Made by a program: the position numbers and the translations under genes | Notes under the pieces: generated by a model | The model's database searches: none | What the model was told of the DNA's origin: nothing | What the model saw: only the letters and a program-made list of their open reading frames with translations | Shown here: one piece after another, positions 61,226 through 64,000 of the stretch | Position numbering within the stretch: position 1 is the stretch's first letter | Layout of the letters: each line of letters starts with the position of its first letter | Assembly: GCF_002204185.1 (NCBI RefSeq) | Contig: NZ_MXPU01000014.1 | Span: 115,488 to 179,487 of the forward strand | Source: Rhizobium esperanzae | GTDB taxonomy: Bacteria > Pseudomonadota > Alphaproteobacteria > Rhizobiales > Rhizobiaceae | Length of the DNA: 64,000 nt | Direction of reading: 5' to 3'

Positions 61226-61275
61226 AATCACTTCCGATAAGCAGTACTTATCGATGGTTAGAGCGCTAACCAGCA
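61226..61275. promoter_or_regulatory. Two perfect dyads between recombinase and RHE_PE00001-type gene
   Basis: CGATAAG (61235-61241) / CTTATCG (61247-61253) and GGTTAG (61256-61261) / CTAACC (61266-61271), only 2 bases apart. They lie in the divergent promoter region and could be operators or the recombinase core site. Confidence 0.6.
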
Positions 61276-61334
61276 ATCATACCATGTAGCGAACTGTAAT
61301 ATTTGGATAGAGTTCCTGTAAGAAATCATTTACC

Positions 61335-62474
61335 ATGATTTCAATGGCTTACGATGTTGCAAAAATCAACATGACAGCCCTGATGCGCCCGGCTTTTGAT
61401 GCGAGTGTCGCTCTGACGCGTCTGGACGAGCGCATCGACCGTTCGCCTGTCGGCGCGGGCTTCCTCGAACGATCCCAATTCACCGACGCCTGCGCCTCGC
61501 TGTGAATCGACGGCGAGCTCGTCCATCTCGAACACCTCGTCCTCCATGACGCCACGAAGGATATTCGCACACCCACACATGAGCTGACAATCGCCCGCGA
61601 CGTCCTGCGCACACGCCGGCGCATCGCCGCCCAACTCCCCGGCTGGGCACTTTCGGCCGGCGGCGTCCGCACTCTCAGACAAACCGCGGAGATCACGTCG
61701 GCCGCCGCGGACGAGGCGGAGCCGGCAGCTGCCAACCGGCGCCCGGTCGCGACAGATCCGGAAGAGGAGGCAGAGGATGGTGATGACGTCGGAAATCTCC
61801 CTGGCGTCGACTACGCCGCCATCGATGCGATTCTGGCGCGATCGGAGGCGGCGATCGAGAACGCAACACGGCCCGGCCGTGGCGTGACGCAAGAGAAAGA
61901 TTCGATGATCTACGATCTCGACTGGGACGAGGACGCGCGGCTCGAGGAATGGCGCGGCGTGCTGCGGCAGGCCCAAGAACAGCCGGCGGTGCTGCAGGCC
62001 ATCGTTGCCCTGGATGCCTGGAACGAGGTTTCCGTGCTTCAGCATGCCCCTTGGCTTGGCCGGCTGTTTTCCGCCTCGATCCTGCGCCAGGCGGGTATCA
62101 CGTCAGGTGCTCATCTCGCTGCCATCAACCTCGGCCTCAAAACCATTCCCGTCGATCGGCGCCGGCATCGCGATCGGGAAACCCGGCTGCTGGCCATCGC
62201 CCACGGATTTTTGGCGGCCGCCGAGATCGGCATGAAAGAGCATGACCGGCTGACGCTGGCGAAGACGATGATGGACCGAAAACTTGAAGGACGGCGAACC
62301 TCCTCAAAATTGCCGGAGCTGGTCGAGTTGGTGATGGCAAAACCGCTGGTGTCGGCCGGGATGGTGGCCAAGGCGCTCGATGTGACGCCGCAGGCGGCGC
62401 GGCGGATTGTTTTGGAACTCGGCCTCAGGGAGATGACGGGGAGGGGGAGGTTCCGGGCGTGGGGAATAATTTAA
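61335..62474 (+). pseudogene. RHE_PE00001-family (DUF1612/HTH) protein with internal stop
   Basis: The frame from ATG 61335 encodes a 379-codon protein typical of this rhizobial plasmid family: N-terminal R-L-D-E-R near residue 31, a central acidic linker near 145-155, and a C-terminal helix-turn-helix (A-K-A-L-D-V-T-P-Q-A-A-R-R near 350). Codon 57 is TGA at 61503-61505, where relatives I recall have Trp (TGG), one base change. Translation could restart at ATG 61884, giving a 196-aa C-terminal piece with the DNA-binding domain. It is divergent from the tyrosine recombinase and may regulate it. Confidence 0.8.
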
Positions 62475-62501
62475 GGGGTTGGAGCTAATTTTGCGCTGCC
62501 G

Positions 62502-63644
62502 ATGGCCCAGGGTGTTGTTTGCGATTTCGAAATGAATATTAGCGATTTAAGCATTGAAATGATTGCGTCTTATGCTGCTGCGTGTAGGCAGGTGCATGAG
62601 ATAACCGAGCTCGCCCGCGCCGACCGGTTCGATCTTCTTGTCGTTCCGTCTAGGGGAGCACACCCTTTCTTGAGCGGCGCGGGTAGTTATGCGCACGCAT
62701 TGCGAAACCTAGGCGGCTATAATGCCAAGCCGGTAATCCCGTTGGATCAGCTCTATCTTCCTTTCACCGCGGATATTTCTGGTGACCAGGAGATATCGTC
62801 ACTTTCCATTCGGCGGTATTGGGCGCGTGCGCTCAGCGCGATACTTCGCGATGACTTCAATGATCCAGCATACCAATTCTACGCTTTCATGCGAAAAATC
62901 GGCGGTCCTCTTGTGACGAGAGGCGGTATTAATCAAAGAAGAGGAAAATCTGGAAAGTTTATCTTTATCGACACCGTCGTAAGTGGTCGGGCGATATTCG
63001 AAATAATGGAGTCCTTCGAGAGTCTTGGAATGCGCAAATGCATATTCATCCTACTCGTTGATGAACAAGGCGGAAAATTAGATAAGGTTTACAGGCGGAA
63101 GATCGAAGAATTTACAGCATTAGGCCGCGCATTCCCCATATTTGTCGATAAGATTTTCACTGAAGACGAGGGACCGTCAATGAGCGGCATCTGGACTGTT
63201 ACGCTTCCCGAGTTAATGGCCGCTGCGCGACGCATAGTTCCTGAATTTGTCGAAACCGGCGATGTTGCTGCGACTTTCTACTACAATGAGGTGTCGTTAA
63301 GGCTGGATGGTTCAAACGCCGACATCACTAAGTCCAATGGGATGCTTAATGGTCTACTCACTTCAGCTGCCCTCGATGACTGGGACAACGTCAAGATGTT
63401 CGGTGCTCACTTCATAGAAAGCGTCATCGACGGGAATCTGCAGGACCAGGCAAATACTAGAGCTATCGCAGCTCCGGTTATCGAACGGAGCATTCCGTTC
63501 AGAAGCCTCGATGTGTCAGGATCACATGTGCTTAGAGCTTTCGTTGGTGAAGAAAACGCTGAAAGGGTGGTTCGACGATTCCTTACGCGGGACAAGGCGA
63601 GCCTCTTTGGTGACAATATCCCTTGGCCAAATGACTATGACTGA
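62502..63644 (+). CDS. Unknown protein with phosphoribosyltransferase-like motif (380 aa)
   Basis: No family is recognised over the full length. F-I-F-I-D-T-V-V-S-G-R-A near residue 148 resembles the PRPP-binding loop of phosphoribosyltransferases (hydrophobic strand, acidic residue, then T/S-G), and D-L-L-V-V-P-S-R-G near 44 could be the preceding pyrophosphate loop. The second acidic residue of the classical D-D/E-D pair is replaced by T, so catalysis is uncertain. The gene has markedly AT-richer composition than the tra/trb genes, indicating horizontal arrival. The ATG at 62502 has only a distant GGAG; M at 62532 is an alternative. Confidence 0.65.
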   Translation: MAQGVVCDFEMNISDLSIEMIASYAAACRQVHEITELARADRFDLLVVPSRGAHPFLSGAGSYAHALRNLGGYNAKPVIPLDQLYLPFTADISGDQEISSLSIRRYWARALSAILRDDFNDPAYQFYAFMRKIGGPLVTRGGINQRRGKSGKFIFIDTVVSGRAIFEIMESFESLGMRKCIFILLVDEQGGKLDKVYRRKIEEFTALGRAFPIFVDKIFTEDEGPSMSGIWTVTLPELMAAARRIVPEFVETGDVAATFYYNEVSLRLDGSNADITKSNGMLNGLLTSAALDDWDNVKMFGAHFIESVIDGNLQDQANTRAIAAPVIERSIPFRSLDVSGSHVLRAFVGEENAERVVRRFLTRDKASLFGDNIPWPNDYD

Positions 63645-63702
63645 CTTCCTGGCCTAGGTGATCTCTTCAAATGTCGTCTCCTTTCAAGTGTAAGAATGCC
63701 CC

Positions 63703-64000
63703 TGACCTGCCACTGCGAATTTCCTCCAGAATTGATTAGAGTCCGGCCCATCCGAGGACGGACGAATGAAGAAGCAGAGATTTACGGAAGAGCAGATCAT
63801 CGGTGTGCTGCGTGAGCAGGAGGCTGGCGCAAGGGCCGCCGACCTTTGCCGCAAGCACGGAATTTCAGAAGCGACGTTTTACAACTGGAAGGCCAAATAC
63901 GGCGGCATGGAAGTGTCCGAGGCGAAGCGTTTGAAGGCGCTCGAAGATGAGAATGCGAAGCTGAAGAAGTTGCTGGCCGAGCAGATGCTGGACGTTGCCG
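63703..64000 (+). mobile_element. IS3-family insertion sequence (left end, partial)
   Basis: TGACCTGCCACTGCG at 63703 is a likely left terminal repeat, followed 63 bases later by an IS3-type OrfA that runs off the window. The right end is not visible, so boundaries are inferred. Confidence 0.7.
63766..64000 (+). CDS. IS3-family transposase OrfA (partial)
   Basis: Seventy-eight residues visible: M-K-K-Q-R-F-T-E-E-Q-I-I, a helix-turn-helix with C-R-K-H-G-I-S-E-A-T-F-Y-N-W-K near residues 28-42, then a leucine-zipper-like D-E-N-A-K-L-K-K-L-L. This is the standard OrfA of IS3 (IS407/IS51-type) elements, which normally needs a -1 frameshift to OrfB for transposition. OrfB is beyond the window. 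Confidence 0.88.
   Translation, partial: MKKQRFTEEQIIGVLREQEAGARAADLCRKHGISEATFYNWKAKYGGMEVSEAKRLKALEDENAKLKKLLAEQMLDVA

Noticed and set aside
61341..62045. A 234-codon reverse-strand frame over the RHE_PE00001-type gene
   Set aside because: The + frame carries the family sequence on both sides of the stop codon; the reverse frame shows no family features.
1..64000. CRISPR arrays, tRNA or rRNA genes
   Set aside because: No regularly spaced repeats, tRNA cloverleaf or rRNA sequence was noticed, though tRNA detection by eye is limited.

Overview
The window looks like part of a conjugative repABC plasmid from an alphaproteobacterium of the Rhizobiaceae (Rhizobium/Agrobacterium/Sinorhizobium type). 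The reasons are a repA-repB-repC cassette with its antisense-RNA region, a Ti-plasmid-type conjugation system (traCDG-oriT-traAFBH plus traI-trbBCDEJKLFGHI), LuxR/TraM-type control genes, and a block of rhizobial plasmid 'housekeeping' genes (DUF736, DUF1419, toprim, ArdC-like, a giant methylase-helicase). These are family assignments from reading the proteins; no database was searched.

Layout. 1-7.4 kb is catabolic cargo: a TRAP transporter (dctQ fragment, dctP), a 3-hydroxyisobutyrate/threonate-type dehydrogenase, an alpha/beta hydrolase, a LysR regulator, a TIM-barrel sugar isomerase and a DhaK/DhaL kinase pair, which together suggest uptake and phosphorylation of a small polyol, ketose or sugar acid. 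8-27.7 kb is the plasmid maintenance and anti-restriction block on the + strand: toprim protein, DUF1419, a 1,699-aa methylase-helicase, a ParB-like protein, a chain of four overlapping unknown genes, an ArdC-like protein, two DUF736 paralogues flanking a Fic protein, small proteins with hairpin-rich leaders, then a WGR protein and a thermonuclease on the - strand. 28-36.4 kb is the DNA-processing region: traG, traD and traC leftward and traA, traF, traB and traH rightward from a central oriT. 36.4-39.8 kb holds a DUF433/DUF5615 toxin-antitoxin pair (toxin frameshifted), an XRE regulator, traM, and two LuxR-type receptors. 40-50.2 kb is the complete trb mating-pore operon headed by traI. 50.5-54.2 kb is repABC. 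An IS481-type element sits directly after repC, and beyond it is a second copy of a long palindrome that also ends repB, a likely parS pair. 55.5-63.6 kb is accessory: two proteins with PD-(D/E)XK-like nuclease motifs, a tyrosine recombinase, a RHE_PE00001-type DNA-binding gene with an in-frame stop, and a protein resembling a phosphoribosyltransferase. An IS3-family element begins at the right edge.

How it fits together. RepA/RepB/RepC and the palindromes replicate and segregate the plasmid. TraA, with TraC and TraD, is expected to nick oriT, TraG couples the DNA to the Trb channel, and TraR/TraM would gate expression through acyl-homoserine lactone. A 15-base motif shared by the oriT/traC-traA spacer and the traI upstream region is a candidate binding site for that control. 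The autoinducer synthase traI carries two compensating one-base indels that scramble its core, so self-signalling is probably lost if the sequence is correct. Several other genes carry single lesions (toxin, RHE_PE00001, IS481 transposase), so the plasmid shows local decay, or the sequence contains indel errors.
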